NCBI RefSeq assembly: GCF_014649855.1
Contig: NZ_BMTV01000017.1
Coordinates: 1-64,000, forward strand
Reading direction: 5' to 3'
DNA from: Streptomyces roseolus
GTDB lineage: Bacteria; Actinomycetota; Actinomycetes; Streptomycetales; Streptomycetaceae
DNA: 64,000 bases
Part shown: one piece after another, positions 8,357 to 15,739 of the stretch
Layout of the letters: the number at the start of each line of letters is the position of its first letter
Numbering within the stretch: the first letter of the stretch is position 1
Translations under genes and position numbers: made by a program
Notes under the pieces: model-generated
What the model saw: only the letters and a program-made list of their open reading frames with translations
What the model was told of the DNA's origin: nothing
The model's database searches: none

Positions 8357-9082
8357 ATGAGCATCCTGGCCGTCGTCTGGGACGTCGACGACACGATCTT
8401 CGACTACGCGCGGGCCGACCGGGCCGGGATGCGGGCCCATCTCGCCGCCGAGAGGCTCGACGGGCTGCACGGCACCGTCGAGGACGCCCTGCGCCGCTGG
8501 AAGGAACTCACGGAGCTGTACTGGCGCCGCTACGAGGAGGCACCGGCGGGGAGCTGGCAGGACCAGCGCCGCCACCGCGTCCGCGCCTTCCTGGACCGGC
8601 CCGGGATGACCGACGCCGAGGCCGACGCCTGGTTCGGCCGGTACGTCGCCCACTACGAGGCCGCCTGGGAGCTCTTCCCGGACGCCCTGCCCGTCCTCGA
8701 CCGGCTCGCCGCCGACTACCGGCAGGCCGTCCTGTCGAACTCCAGCATCCACGCCCAGGAGCCCAAGCTGCGCGCCCTCGGCGTCCGCGACCACTTCGAG
8801 GCCGTCCTGTGCGCCGCCGAGCTGGGCAGCGCCAAACCGGCCCCCGAGGCCTTCCTCGCCGTCTGTACGGCCCTGGGCCTGCCCCCGCACCAGGTGGCGT
8901 ACGTGGGGGACCGGCCCGACACCGACGCGCTCGGCGCCCAGGAGGCGGGGCTGCACGGCATCTGGCTGGACCGAGCCGGCACCGGCGACGTGCCCGGTCT
9001 GCACCGCATCACGGACCTCCACCAGCTCCCGCCGCTGCTCCGCGGGCATACCCGTTTTGGAGCACCGTCCACCTTCGGGTAA
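8357..9082 (+). CDS. HAD-family hydrolase
   Basis: This 241-residue haloacid-dehalogenase-superfamily phosphatase has a C1-type cap. Motif I is WDVDDTIFD with nucleophile D9 and D11, motif II is LSNSS, motif III is K in GSAKPAPEAF, and motif IV is VGDRPDTDALGA. All catalytic positions are present, so it should be active on a phosphorylated small molecule; the substrate is unknown. The start is ATG just after the gltX terminator with little leader. Its stop codon lies inside the -10 element of the tRNA promoter. Confidence 0.88.
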   Translation: MSILAVVWDVDDTIFDYARADRAGMRAHLAAERLDGLHGTVEDALRRWKELTELYWRRYEEAPAGSWQDQRRHRVRAFLDRPGMTDAEADAWFGRYVAHYEAAWELFPDALPVLDRLAADYRQAVLSNSSIHAQEPKLRALGVRDHFEAVLCAAELGSAKPAPEAFLAVCTALGLPPHQVAYVGDRPDTDALGAQEAGLHGIWLDRAGTGDVPGLHRITDLHQLPPLLRGHTRFGAPSTFG

Positions 9083-9085
9083 TGT
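9057..9085 (+). promoter_or_regulatory. promoter of the tRNA cluster
   Basis: TTGGAG (9057-9062), a 17-base spacer and TAATGT (9080-9085) make the best vegetative-type promoter in this part of the window. The -10 overlaps the TAA stop of the HAD gene. Predicted start is near 9092, about 80 bases before the first tRNA. Confidence 0.6.
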
Positions 9086-9174
9086 TCTTCCTGCGCCGAG
9101 GGGAGCAAGCCGAAAGGCAAGAACCCGGAAAGCGCAAGCCGAGCAAGATCCCCCTCACGGGGAAGTTGCCCCGG

Positions 9175-9246
9175 TGGCCTATGGTGTAATTGGCAGCACG
9201 ACTGATTCTGGTTCAGTTAGTCTTGGTTCGAGTCCAGGTAGGCCAG
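9175..9246 (+). tRNA. tRNA-Gln (CTG)
   Basis: A cloverleaf is formed by acceptor TGGCCTA/TAGGCCA, D stem GTG/CAC, anticodon stem ACTGA/TCAGT and a TTCGAGT T-loop. The anticodon loop TTCTGGT gives anticodon CTG, which reads CAG. CCA is not encoded. Confidence 0.95.
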
Positions 9247-9288
9247 CTCGCAGAGCTCATCTGCAAACCAGTGGATTGGCATCCACGA

Positions 9289-9361
9289 GCCCCCGTTGTG
9301 TAGCGGCCTAGCACGCCGCCCTCTCAAGGCGGTAGCGCCGGTTCGAATCCGGTCGGGGGTA
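9289..9361 (+). tRNA. tRNA-Glu (CTC), copy 1
   Basis: The acceptor GCCCCCG pairs with CGGGGGT (G-U at the end). The anticodon stem CCGCC/GGCGG carries loop CTCTCAA, so the anticodon is CTC, reading GAG. The T-arm TTCGAAT is standard. CCA is not encoded. Confidence 0.95.
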
Positions 9362-9422
9362 CAGATCCTTCCCGCGGCATCACCTGGGTAGCTCCCGGTG
9401 GCACCGATGCAGGATCGCTAGG

Positions 9423-9495
9423 GCCCCCGTTGTGTAGCGGCCTAGCACGCCGCCCTCTCAAGGCGGTAGCGCCGGTTCGAATCCGGTCGGGGGTA
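9423..9495 (+). tRNA. tRNA-Glu (CTC), copy 2
   Basis: Identical in sequence to copy 1, which lies 134 bases upstream. The anticodon is CTC. Confidence 0.95.
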
Positions 9496-9517
9496 CGACG
9501 CTGGTCTAACCACGTAT

Positions 9518-9589
9518 TGGTCTATGGTGTAATTGGCAGCACGACTGATTCTGGTTCAGTTAGTCTAGGTTCGAGTCCTGGTAGACCAG
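9518..9589 (+). tRNA. tRNA-Gln (CTG), copy 2
   Basis: The acceptor is TGGTCTA/TAGACCA with the same D arm and anticodon arm as the first tRNA-Gln; the anticodon is CTG. It differs from the first copy by compensating acceptor changes and a T-stem difference, so both copies are maintained. Confidence 0.95.
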
Positions 9590-9625
9590 CTCGGGTCTGC
9601 GGCGGAAACGCCCGCATGATCCAAA

Positions 9626-9698
9626 GCCCCCGTTGTGTAGCGGCCTAGCACGCCGCCCTCTCAAGGCGGTAGCGCCGGTTCGAATCCGGTCGGGGGTA
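9626..9698 (+). tRNA. tRNA-Glu (CTC), copy 3
   Basis: A third identical tRNA-Glu with anticodon CTC. It is the last gene of the cluster and is followed at once by a hairpin terminator. Confidence 0.95.
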
Positions 9699-9707
9699 CG
9701 CGATCGA

Positions 9708-9735
9708 GAAGCCCTTCCCTTCGGGGGAGGGCTTC
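9708..9735 (+). terminator. terminator of the tRNA cluster
   Basis: GAAGCCCTTCC pairs with the downstream GGGAGGGCTTC around a TTCG-containing loop, followed by TTCG. It starts ten bases after the last tRNA. Confidence 0.8.
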
Positions 9736-9767
9736 TTCGCTGTTCCCGGCACTGCGCACGGACAACT

Positions 9768-9803
9768 CCGGCCCACCGCTGCGGCGTTGGAGCGGTGGGC
9801 CGG
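9768..9803 (-). terminator. terminator of ndgR
   Basis: A 13-bp stem (9768-9780 with 9791-9803) with a 10-base loop lies 27 bases beyond the ndgR stop on the minus strand, between two convergent units. Confidence 0.7.
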
Positions 9804-9829
9804 GGAACGTACAGGTGAACAGAGGAAGA

Positions 9830-10546
9830 TCAGCCGTTGCGGCGGAGCGCCTCGCTGAGACGGGCGGCGGCGTCGATGACCGCCTGGGCGTGCATGCGCC
9901 CCGGGTGGCGCGTCAGGCGCTCGATCGGACCCGAGACCGACACGGCGGCCACCACGCGGTTCGACGGGCCCCTGACGGGCGCGGAGACGGACGCGACGCC
10001 CGGCTCCCGCTCACCGATCGACTGGGCCCAGCCGCGGCGCCGTACGCCCGACAGGGCCGTCGCCGTGAAACGGGCGCCCTGGAGGCCGCGGTGCAGCCGC
10101 TCGGGCTCCTCCCAGGCCATGAGGATCTGCGCCGAGGAGCCGGCCTTCATGGTCAGCGTCGAGCCCACCGGGACGGTGTCCCGCAGGCCGGACAGCCGCT
10201 CGGCCGCCGCCACGCAGATCCGCATGTCGCCCTGGCGCCGGTAGAGCTGCGCGCTCTCGCCGGTGACGTCGCGCAGATGCGTGAGCACCGGTCCGGCCGT
10301 CGCGAGCAGCCGGTCCTCGCCGGCCGCCGCCGCGAGCTCCGCGAGCCGCGGGCCGAGAATGAAACGGCCCTGCATGTCGCGGGCCACCATCCGGTGGTGT
10401 TCCAATGCCACGGCCAGCCGGTGGGCCGTGGGTCGTGCGAGTCCCGTCGCCGCGACCAGTCCTGCGAGGGTGGCCGGACCGGACTCCAGGGCGCTCAGGA
10501 CAAGGGCTGCCTTGTCGAGAACGCCTACGCCGCTAGAGTTGTCCAT
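9830..10546 (-). CDS. ndgR: IclR-family regulator NdgR
   Basis: This 238-residue IclR-family regulator is divergent from leuCD. The N-terminal winged helix-turn-helix (about residues 8-65, TLAGLVAATGLARPTAHRL) is followed by the IclR effector domain. It matches, by recollection, NdgR of S. coelicolor and AreB of S. clavuligerus, which control leucine biosynthesis and amino-acid-dependent growth. The start is the ATG giving MDNSSGVGVLDKAALVL; an upstream in-frame codon would add seven residues but is not conserved in my memory of the family. No Shine-Dalgarno is obvious, so a leaderless transcript is possible. Confidence 0.95.
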   Translation of the reverse strand: MDNSSGVGVLDKAALVLSALESGPATLAGLVAATGLARPTAHRLAVALEHHRMVARDMQGRFILGPRLAELAAAAGEDRLLATAGPVLTHLRDVTGESAQLYRRQGDMRICVAAAERLSGLRDTVPVGSTLTMKAGSSAQILMAWEEPERLHRGLQGARFTATALSGVRRRGWAQSIGEREPGVASVSAPVRGPSNRVVAAVSVSGPIERLTRHPGRMHAQAVIDAAARLSEALRRNG

Positions 10547-10560
10547 GCAACGATATTCGC

Positions 10561-10603
10561 GTCTCACTCTGTGAAACGCAAGTTCAATTTTCCGAGGAAC
10601 TTG
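10561..10603. promoter_or_regulatory. ndgR-leuC operator region with two dyads
   Basis: GTCTCAC-TCT-GTGAAAC (10561-10577) is an imperfect dyad. CAAGTTC (10579) with GAACTTG (10597) is a perfect 7-bp dyad with an 11-base spacer. They lie between the divergent starts of ndgR and leuC, the expected site for NdgR autoregulation and leuCD control. TTGTCA at 10601 could be a -35. Protein binding is inferred. Confidence 0.6.
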
Positions 10604-10685
10604 TCACTCTGGTGAGGCGGCCGCACAACGGACCGCACAACGGTCTCTAGTGGTGCCGGCGCAGCCGCCGGCCGGAGGGAAAGCG

Positions 10686-12110
10686 ATGGGTAGGACACTC
10701 GCGGAGAAGGTCTGGGACGACCACGTCGTCCGGCGCGCCGAGGGCGAGCCCGACCTCCTCTTCATCGATCTTCACCTGCTGCACGAGGTGACCAGCCCCC
10801 AGGCCTTCGACGGCCTCCGGCAGAACGGCCGGCAGGTGCGGCGCCTCGACCTCACCCTCGCCACCGAGGACCACAACACCCCCACCCTCGACATCGACAA
10901 GCCGATCGCCGACCCGGTCTCCCGCGCCCAGCTGGAGACCCTGCGCAAGAACTGCGCCGAGTTCGGCGTGCGCCTCCACCCGCTCGGCGACGTCGAGCAG
11001 GGCGTCGTCCACGTGGTGGGGCCGCAGCTGGGCCTCACCCAGCCCGGCATGACCGTGGTCTGCGGCGACTCCCACACCTCCACCCACGGCGCCTTCGGCG
11101 GCCTGGCGTTCGGCATCGGCACCAGCCAGGTCGAGCACGTCCTGGCCACCCAGACGCTGCCCATGGCCCGCCCGAAGACCATGGCCATCACGGTCGACGG
11201 CGAGCTGCCGGCCGACGTCACCGCCAAGGACCTCATCCTCGCCGTCATCGCGAAGATCGGCACCGGCGGCGGCCAGGGCTACGTCCTGGAGTACCGGGGC
11301 TCCGCCATCGAGAAACTCTCGATGGAGGGCCGCATGACCATCTGCAACATGTCCATCGAGGCCGGCGCCCGCGCGGGCATGATCGCCCCCGACGAGACCA
11401 CCTTCGCCTACCTCAAGGGCCGTCCCCACGCCCCCGAGGGCGAGGACTGGGACGCCGCCGTCGCCTACTGGAAGACCCTGAGGACCGACGAGGACGCCGT
11501 CTTCGACGCCGAGGTCGTCATCGAGGCCGCCGAGCTGGCCCCGTTCGTCACCTGGGGCACCAACCCCGGCCAGGGCGCCCCGCTTTCGGCGAACGTCCCC
11601 GACCCGGCTTCGTACGAAGACCCCTCGGAGCGCCTCGCCGCCGAAAAGGCCCTGGAGTACATGGGGTTGACCGCCGGGCAGCCGCTGCGCGACATCAAGG
11701 TCGACACCGTCTTCGTGGGCTCCTGCACCAACGGCCGCATCGAGGACCTGCGCAACGCGGCCTCCCTCCTGGAGGGCCGCAAGGTCGCCGACGGCGTCCG
11801 CATGCTGGTCGTCCCCGGCTCCGTCCGGGTCGCCCTGCAGGCCGTCGAGGAGGGCCTGGACAAGGTCTTCAAGGAGGCCGGCGCCGAATGGCGGCACGCG
11901 GGCTGCTCCATGTGTCTGGGCATGAACCCGGACCAGCTGGCCCCCGGCGAGCGCTCCGCGTCCACCTCCAACCGCAACTTCGAGGGCCGGCAGGGCAAGG
12001 GCGGCCGCACCCACCTGGTCTCCCCCCAGGTCGCCGCCGCCACCGCCGTCCTCGGCCACCTGGCCTCCCCGGCCGACCTGTCCGACGCCGTCACCACCGC
12101 GGGGGTCTGA
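10686..12110 (+). CDS. leuC: 3-isopropylmalate dehydratase large subunit
   Basis: LeuC (474 residues) forms isopropylmalate isomerase with LeuD and converts 2-isopropylmalate to 3-isopropylmalate in leucine synthesis. The aconitase fold is complete. The 4Fe-4S cysteines are seen in VGSCTNGRIEDL (about residue 345) and in AGCSMCLGMNPDQL (about 408 and 411), and the GDSHTSTHGAFG substrate loop is near 125. ATG 10686 follows GGAGGG. It is transcribed away from ndgR and is followed five bases later by leuD. Confidence 0.98.
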   Translation: MGRTLAEKVWDDHVVRRAEGEPDLLFIDLHLLHEVTSPQAFDGLRQNGRQVRRLDLTLATEDHNTPTLDIDKPIADPVSRAQLETLRKNCAEFGVRLHPLGDVEQGVVHVVGPQLGLTQPGMTVVCGDSHTSTHGAFGGLAFGIGTSQVEHVLATQTLPMARPKTMAITVDGELPADVTAKDLILAVIAKIGTGGGQGYVLEYRGSAIEKLSMEGRMTICNMSIEAGARAGMIAPDETTFAYLKGRPHAPEGEDWDAAVAYWKTLRTDEDAVFDAEVVIEAAELAPFVTWGTNPGQGAPLSANVPDPASYEDPSERLAAEKALEYMGLTAGQPLRDIKVDTVFVGSCTNGRIEDLRNAASLLEGRKVADGVRMLVVPGSVRVALQAVEEGLDKVFKEAGAEWRHAGCSMCLGMNPDQLAPGERSASTSNRNFEGRQGKGGRTHLVSPQVAAATAVLGHLASPADLSDAVTTAGV

Positions 12111-12115
12111 GAACC

Positions 12116-12709
12116 ATGGAAGCTTTCACCACGCACACCGGCCGCGCCGTCCCGCTGCGCCGCAGCAACGTCGACACCGACCAGATCATCCCGGCGCACT
12201 GGCTGAAGAAGGTCACCCGCGACGGCTTCGAGGACGGCCTCTTCGAGGCCTGGCGCAAGGACTCAGAGTTCGTCCTCAACCGCCCCGAGCGGCAGGGCGC
12301 CACGGTCCTGGTCGCCGGCCCCGACTTCGGCACCGGCTCCTCCCGCGAGCACGCCGTCTGGGCGCTCCAGAACTACGGCTTCAAGACCGTCATCTCCTCC
12401 CGCTTCGCCGACATCTTCCGCGGCAACTCGCTGAAGAACGGTCTGCTCACCGTCGTCCTGCCGCAGGAGACGGTCGACGCCCTCTGGGAGCTGACCGAGG
12501 CCGACCCGACCGCCGAGGTCACCGTCGACCTGGAGGCCCGCAAGGTCCTGGCGGCCGGGATCGACGCCGACTTCGAGCTCGACGAGAACGCCCGCTGGCG
12601 GCTCCTGAACGGCCTCGACGACATCAGCCTCACCCTTCAGAACGAAGCCGACATCGCGGCCTACGAGACGGCCAGGCCGTCCTTCAAGCCCCGTACAATT
12701 ACGGCCTGA
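12116..12709 (+). CDS. leuD: 3-isopropylmalate dehydratase small subunit
   Basis: LeuD (197 residues) is the swivel domain of isopropylmalate isomerase, with the hallmark motifs VDTDQIIPAHWLK near residue 19 and GPDFGTGSSREHA near 65. It starts at ATG five bases after the leuC stop, so the two subunits are co-translated, and it ends in a strong terminator. Confidence 0.98.
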   Translation: MEAFTTHTGRAVPLRRSNVDTDQIIPAHWLKKVTRDGFEDGLFEAWRKDSEFVLNRPERQGATVLVAGPDFGTGSSREHAVWALQNYGFKTVISSRFADIFRGNSLKNGLLTVVLPQETVDALWELTEADPTAEVTVDLEARKVLAAGIDADFELDENARWRLLNGLDDISLTLQNEADIAAYETARPSFKPRTITA

Positions 12710-12724
12710 GCAGCGCTTTTCCAA

Positions 12725-12760
12725 GACTGCGCCCCCCACCCTCCGGTGGGGGGCGCAGTC
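12725..12760 (+). terminator. 16-bp perfect hairpin after leuD
   Basis: The arms 12725-12740 and 12745-12760 are perfectly complementary with a CTCC loop, 15 bases after leuD. Confidence 0.88.
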
Positions 12761-12813
12761 GCTTGTTGAGACCCTGTCGGGCGACAACTCGCCCTAGATG
12801 GCACAATCGGTGC

Positions 12814-13041
12814 ATGGAACGCGACAACCAACTCAAGCTCTACGAGGAAGTCGCCGACCGATTGAAAGAAGCGCACTCCCGGGTGCGCGCACTGCAAGTC
12901 CCGGAGGGCGTAAGGATGGCGCTGTCCCGGAAGCTGCTGGTCGTCACGGCCGCGGCGAAGCACGATCTCGCGGACGCGGCGACGCGTCTGGACCGGTTGA
13001 TGAAGGACCTCGACGAGGGCCGATTCCCTGAAGACGACTGA
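12814..13041 (+). CDS. small conserved actinobacterial protein
   Basis: This 75-residue, highly charged protein is predicted to be mostly helical (MERDNQLKLYEEVADRLKE and a second helix rich in Ala/Lys/Asp). It has no cysteine, signal peptide or membrane segment. It sits between leuD and hupS as in other Streptomyces. ATG 12814 has no Shine-Dalgarno, but CACAAT at 12802-12807 ends six bases before the ATG, which is the geometry of a leaderless promoter. The function is unknown. Confidence 0.75.
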   Translation: MERDNQLKLYEEVADRLKEAHSRVRALQVPEGVRMALSRKLLVVTAAAKHDLADAATRLDRLMKDLDEGRFPEDD

Positions 13042-13104
13042 CACCAGGAACTCCGCAACGGCACTTCCGCGTTGCGGCACTAGGGTGATTAGACCGTTTC
13101 GTGT

Positions 13105-13133
13105 TTGATTTGCGGTATATACATGCCTAACGT
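13105..13133 (+). promoter_or_regulatory. hupS promoter
   Basis: TTGATT (13105-13110), a 17-base spacer and TAACGT (13128-13133) match a vegetative promoter within an A+T-rich patch. Transcription would start near 13140, giving a 45-base leader before GTG 13185. Confidence 0.6.
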
Positions 13134-13184
13134 GCGAAAAAGCTTGAACAGTTTCGTTCCGGCAAAGTCTCCGAAGGGGAAGAC

Positions 13185-13883
13185 GTGAACAAGGCGCAGC
13201 TCGTAGAAGCGATTGCCGACAAGTTGGGCGGTCGCCAGCAGGCCGCCGAAGCCGTCGACCACGTGCTCGACGCCATCGTGCGCGCCGTGGTCTCCGGCGA
13301 CCGTGTCTCGGTCACGGGCTTCGGTTCGTTCGAGAAGGTCGACCGCCCGGCCCGCTACGCCCGCAACCCGCAGACGGGTGAGCGCGTGCGGGTCAAGAAG
13401 ACCTCCGTTCCGCGCTTCCGCGCGGGTCAGGGCTTCAAGGACCTGGTCAGCGGGTCGAAGAAGCTCCCCAAGGGCGGCGAGGTCTCCGTCAAGAAGGCCC
13501 CCAAGGGCAGCCTGACCGGCGGCGCCTCCGCCACCGTGAAGAAGGCCGCGGCGAAGAAGGCCACCACGGCCAAGAAGGCCGCCGCCAAGAAGGCCACGCC
13601 GGCCAAGAAGACCACCACGGCCGCCGCCGCCAAGAAGGCGACCCCGGCGAAGAAGACCACCACGGCGGCGGCGAAGAAGACCTCCGCCGCCACCAAGAAG
13701 ACGACGGCGGCCGCCAAGAAGACCACCGCCGCCGCCAAGAAGGCCACCCCGGCCGCCCCGGCCAAGAAGGCCACCGCCAAGAAGACCGCCCCGGCCAAGA
13801 AGACCGTGGCGAAGAAGGCGCCCGCCAAGAAGACCACGGCGCGCAAGACGGCCACGGCCAAGAAGGCCGCCGCCAAGAAGTAG
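13185..13883 (+). CDS. hupS: HU-family nucleoid protein with lysine/alanine-rich tail (HupS type)
   Basis: Residues 1-93 are a standard HU fold (MNKAQLVEAIADKLGG, FGSFEKVDRPARYARNPQTG, PRFRAGQGFKDLV). The remaining 140 residues are AAKK-type repeats resembling the histone H1 tail. This two-part architecture is the actinobacterial HupS/Hlp, a DNA-compacting protein in spores or stationary cells. GTG 13185 follows GAAGGGGA. The 232-residue length is usual for HupS. The tail repeats make this region prone to slippage and length variation between strains. Confidence 0.95.
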   Translation: MNKAQLVEAIADKLGGRQQAAEAVDHVLDAIVRAVVSGDRVSVTGFGSFEKVDRPARYARNPQTGERVRVKKTSVPRFRAGQGFKDLVSGSKKLPKGGEVSVKKAPKGSLTGGASATVKKAAAKKATTAKKAAAKKATPAKKTTTAAAAKKATPAKKTTTAAAKKTSAATKKTTAAAKKTTAAAKKATPAAPAKKATAKKTAPAKKTVAKKAPAKKTTARKTATAKKAAAKK

Positions 13884-13903
13884 GACGGTCACCGCACGTC
13901 CGC

Positions 13904-13936
13904 CGGGCCGGGCTCTCCGCACGGGAGCCCGGCCCG
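13904..13936 (+). terminator. terminator after hupS
   Basis: CGGGCCGGGCTC (13904-13915) pairs with GAGCCCGGCCCG (13925-13936) with a 9-base loop, 20 bases past the hupS stop. Confidence 0.8.
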
Positions 13937-13990
13937 CGGCGCGTTCCGGAGCCGTACGCCCGTACGGCGGCGGGGGAGCGCGCGGCGGGT

Positions 13991-14200
13991 TCAGAAGGTC
14001 TGGAGCGTCACCAGCGTGATCCGCGGGGCCGCGCCCGGGGCGCCCGGCTCCGTCTCGATCCGCACCCGCTGCCCCGGACGGAGCAACCGCAGGCCGCCCG
14101 CGTCGAAGGCCTCCGCCCCGAACTCCACCGGGGTGCCGTCGTCGAGCAGCACACTGCCGCTGCGGGTCTCGGGGTCGTACGTGTACGCGGTCGCCTGCAT
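13991..14200 (-). CDS. small OB-fold/cold-shock-like protein
   Basis: This 69-residue beta-rich protein (ATAYTYDPETRSGSVLLDDGTPVEFGAE is its N-terminal half, split here only for description) looks like a short OB or cold-shock-type barrel with alternating charged and hydrophobic strands (RPGQRVRIET, RITLVTLQTF). The start is ATG 14200; longer in-frame extensions lack codon bias. It is convergent with hupS and lies ten bases downstream of cofC, so it is probably in the same transcript. Nucleic-acid binding is only a guess from fold appearance. Confidence 0.75.
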   Translation of the reverse strand: MQATAYTYDPETRSGSVLLDDGTPVEFGAEAFDAGGLRLLRPGQRVRIETEPGAPGAAPRITLVTLQTF

Positions 14201-14210
14201 GGACCGCAGC

Positions 14211-14858
14211 CTATCCGGCCGCCGCCGGCCGCCGGGCCGCCGTCCGCGGGCCCAGGCCCAGCGAACCCGCCGCCGCCAGATCCTCGCCGGTGTCCACGTC
14301 CCGGCGCACGGAATCCACCCCGGCCAGCGTGATTTCCACCGCACCCGAAGACAAATGCCGAAGCCGCGACGCGCCACCGAATGCCGGTTCCAATTCCACC
14401 CCCGGCGCCGCCGAGAGGAATGTCGTACCTATTTCGGCGGCATCCGCGAGAAATGCCCTCGGGAATTGCCGGGCGGCCGCCAGGACCCGCGCCAGCTCCG
14501 CCGGACGCAGCGCCGGCAGATCGGCGTTCAGCGCCGCCACGCGCGCGTGCGGCCGCCGCTCCCGTACCGCCCGGGCGCCGTGCGCGAGCGCCGCGTTGAG
14601 CCCCGTCGCCGGGACGTCCGGCACCACCAGCGCCCCCAGCGCGGCCAGCGCCCGGCCGGCCGCCGGGTCGTCCGTGACCACCACCACGTCCCGGACCTCC
14701 GGGCAGTCCAGGGCCGCCGCCACCGTGTCCTCGGCGAAGGCCAGGGCGAGGCGGGGCCGCAGCAGCTCCCCCGCCGCGGGGGCCAGCCGGCTCTTCGCCA
14801 GGGCCAGGGGCTTGAGGGGCACGACCAGAGACCAGCCGTCGTCCGCTTCCGTGTTCAT
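14211..14858 (-). CDS. cofC: 2-phospho-L-lactate/phosphoenolpyruvate guanylyltransferase (F420 synthesis)
   Basis: This 215-residue MobA-like nucleotidyltransferase activates the phospholactate or phosphoenolpyruvate moiety with GTP in coenzyme F420 synthesis (CofC/FbiD). It shows the N-terminal nucleotide loop VVPLKPLALAKSRL, a central VTDDPAAGRALAALGA segment and AALNADLPALRP as the metal-binding acidic site. The start is ATG 14858 (MNTEADDGWSLVVPLK). It is divergent from the acyltransferase gene. The other F420 genes are not in this window. Confidence 0.9.
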   Translation of the reverse strand: MNTEADDGWSLVVPLKPLALAKSRLAPAAGELLRPRLALAFAEDTVAAALDCPEVRDVVVVTDDPAAGRALAALGALVVPDVPATGLNAALAHGARAVRERRPHARVAALNADLPALRPAELARVLAAARQFPRAFLADAAEIGTTFLSAAPGVELEPAFGGASRLRHLSSGAVEITLAGVDSVRRDVDTGEDLAAAGSLGLGPRTAARRPAAAG

Positions 14859-14986
14859 CGCCGCCCATTCTGTCCCGCCCCGGCGGTACGGGCCTGTCCC
14901 CGGGGCGTACGGTGTCACTCGACACAGCAGGAGCATGGGGCGACACTTGACCCCCTGCCAGCAAGACCCGGAGAAAGGTGCGCCGA

Positions 14987-15739
14987 GTGCCCCGCCGCAG
15001 AATCGGCTTCTGGTACCGCCTCGCGGCGGTCATCGCCAAACCCCCCCTGGTGGTTCTGTTCAAGCGGGACTGGCGCGGCATGGAGCACATTCCGGCCGAC
15101 GGCGGCTTCATCACCGCGGTCAACCACAACTCCTACCTGGACCCGCTCTCGTACGCGCACTACCAGTACAACACCGGCCGGGTGCCCCGCTTCCTGGCCA
15201 AGGCGGGGCTCTTCAAGGGCGGGTTCGTGGGCACCATGCTCCGCAACACCGGCCAGATCCCCGTCTACCGCGAGACCGCGAACGCCCTGGACGCCTTCCG
15301 CGCCGCCGTGGACGCCATCGAGCGGGGCGAGTGCGTCGCCTTCTACCCCGAGGGCACCCTCACCCGGGACCCCGACATGTGGCCCATGCCGGGCAAGACC
15401 GGCGCCGCCCGCGTCGCGCTGCTCACCAAGGTGCCCGTCATCCCGGTGGCCCAGTGGGGCGCCAACCTCGCGATGCCGCCGTACGCCAAGAAGGACAAGT
15501 TCAGCTTCTTCCCGCGCAAGACGCTGATCGTGCAGGCCGGCCCGCCGGTCGACCTCTCCCGCTTCGACGGCCTGGAGCCCACCCCCGAGGTGCTGCGCGA
15601 GGCCACCGAGACGATCATGGCCGCCATCACCGCCCTCCTGGAGGAGGTCCGCGGCGAGAAGGCCCCCGCCGAACCGTACGATCCGCGCCGCGCCCGTCGG
15701 GCCCTGCGCCGCAAGGCCGTCGAGGGGGACGCCGCATGA
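14987..15739 (+). CDS. 1-acyl-sn-glycerol-3-phosphate acyltransferase (PlsC-like)
   Basis: This 250-residue PlsC-family acyltransferase acts in phosphatidic acid formation. The catalytic NHxxxxD box is NHNSYLD, and FYPEGTLTRD is the second conserved block. Hydrophobic N-terminal residues (FWYRLAAVIAKPPLVVLF) should place it at the membrane. GTG 14987 (VPRRRIGFWY) is preferred over GTG 14978. It overlaps gpsA by 4 bp (ATGA). That pairing puts acyl transfer beside glycerol-3-phosphate supply, which supports a phospholipid role. Confidence 0.9.
   Translation: MPRRRIGFWYRLAAVIAKPPLVVLFKRDWRGMEHIPADGGFITAVNHNSYLDPLSYAHYQYNTGRVPRFLAKAGLFKGGFVGTMLRNTGQIPVYRETANALDAFRAAVDAIERGECVAFYPEGTLTRDPDMWPMPGKTGAARVALLTKVPVIPVAQWGANLAMPPYAKKDKFSFFPRKTLIVQAGPPVDLSRFDGLEPTPEVLREATETIMAAITALLEEVRGEKAPAEPYDPRRARRALRRKAVEGDAA

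Noticed and set aside
9289..9698. Regularly repeated sequence that could look like a CRISPR array
   Set aside because: The repeats are complete tRNA-Glu and tRNA-Gln genes with valid cloverleafs and unequal spacing.
13527..13883. The repetitive tail of hupS as a separate repeat element
   Set aside because: It is in frame, lysine/alanine-coding and characteristic of HupS proteins, so it is part of the gene.
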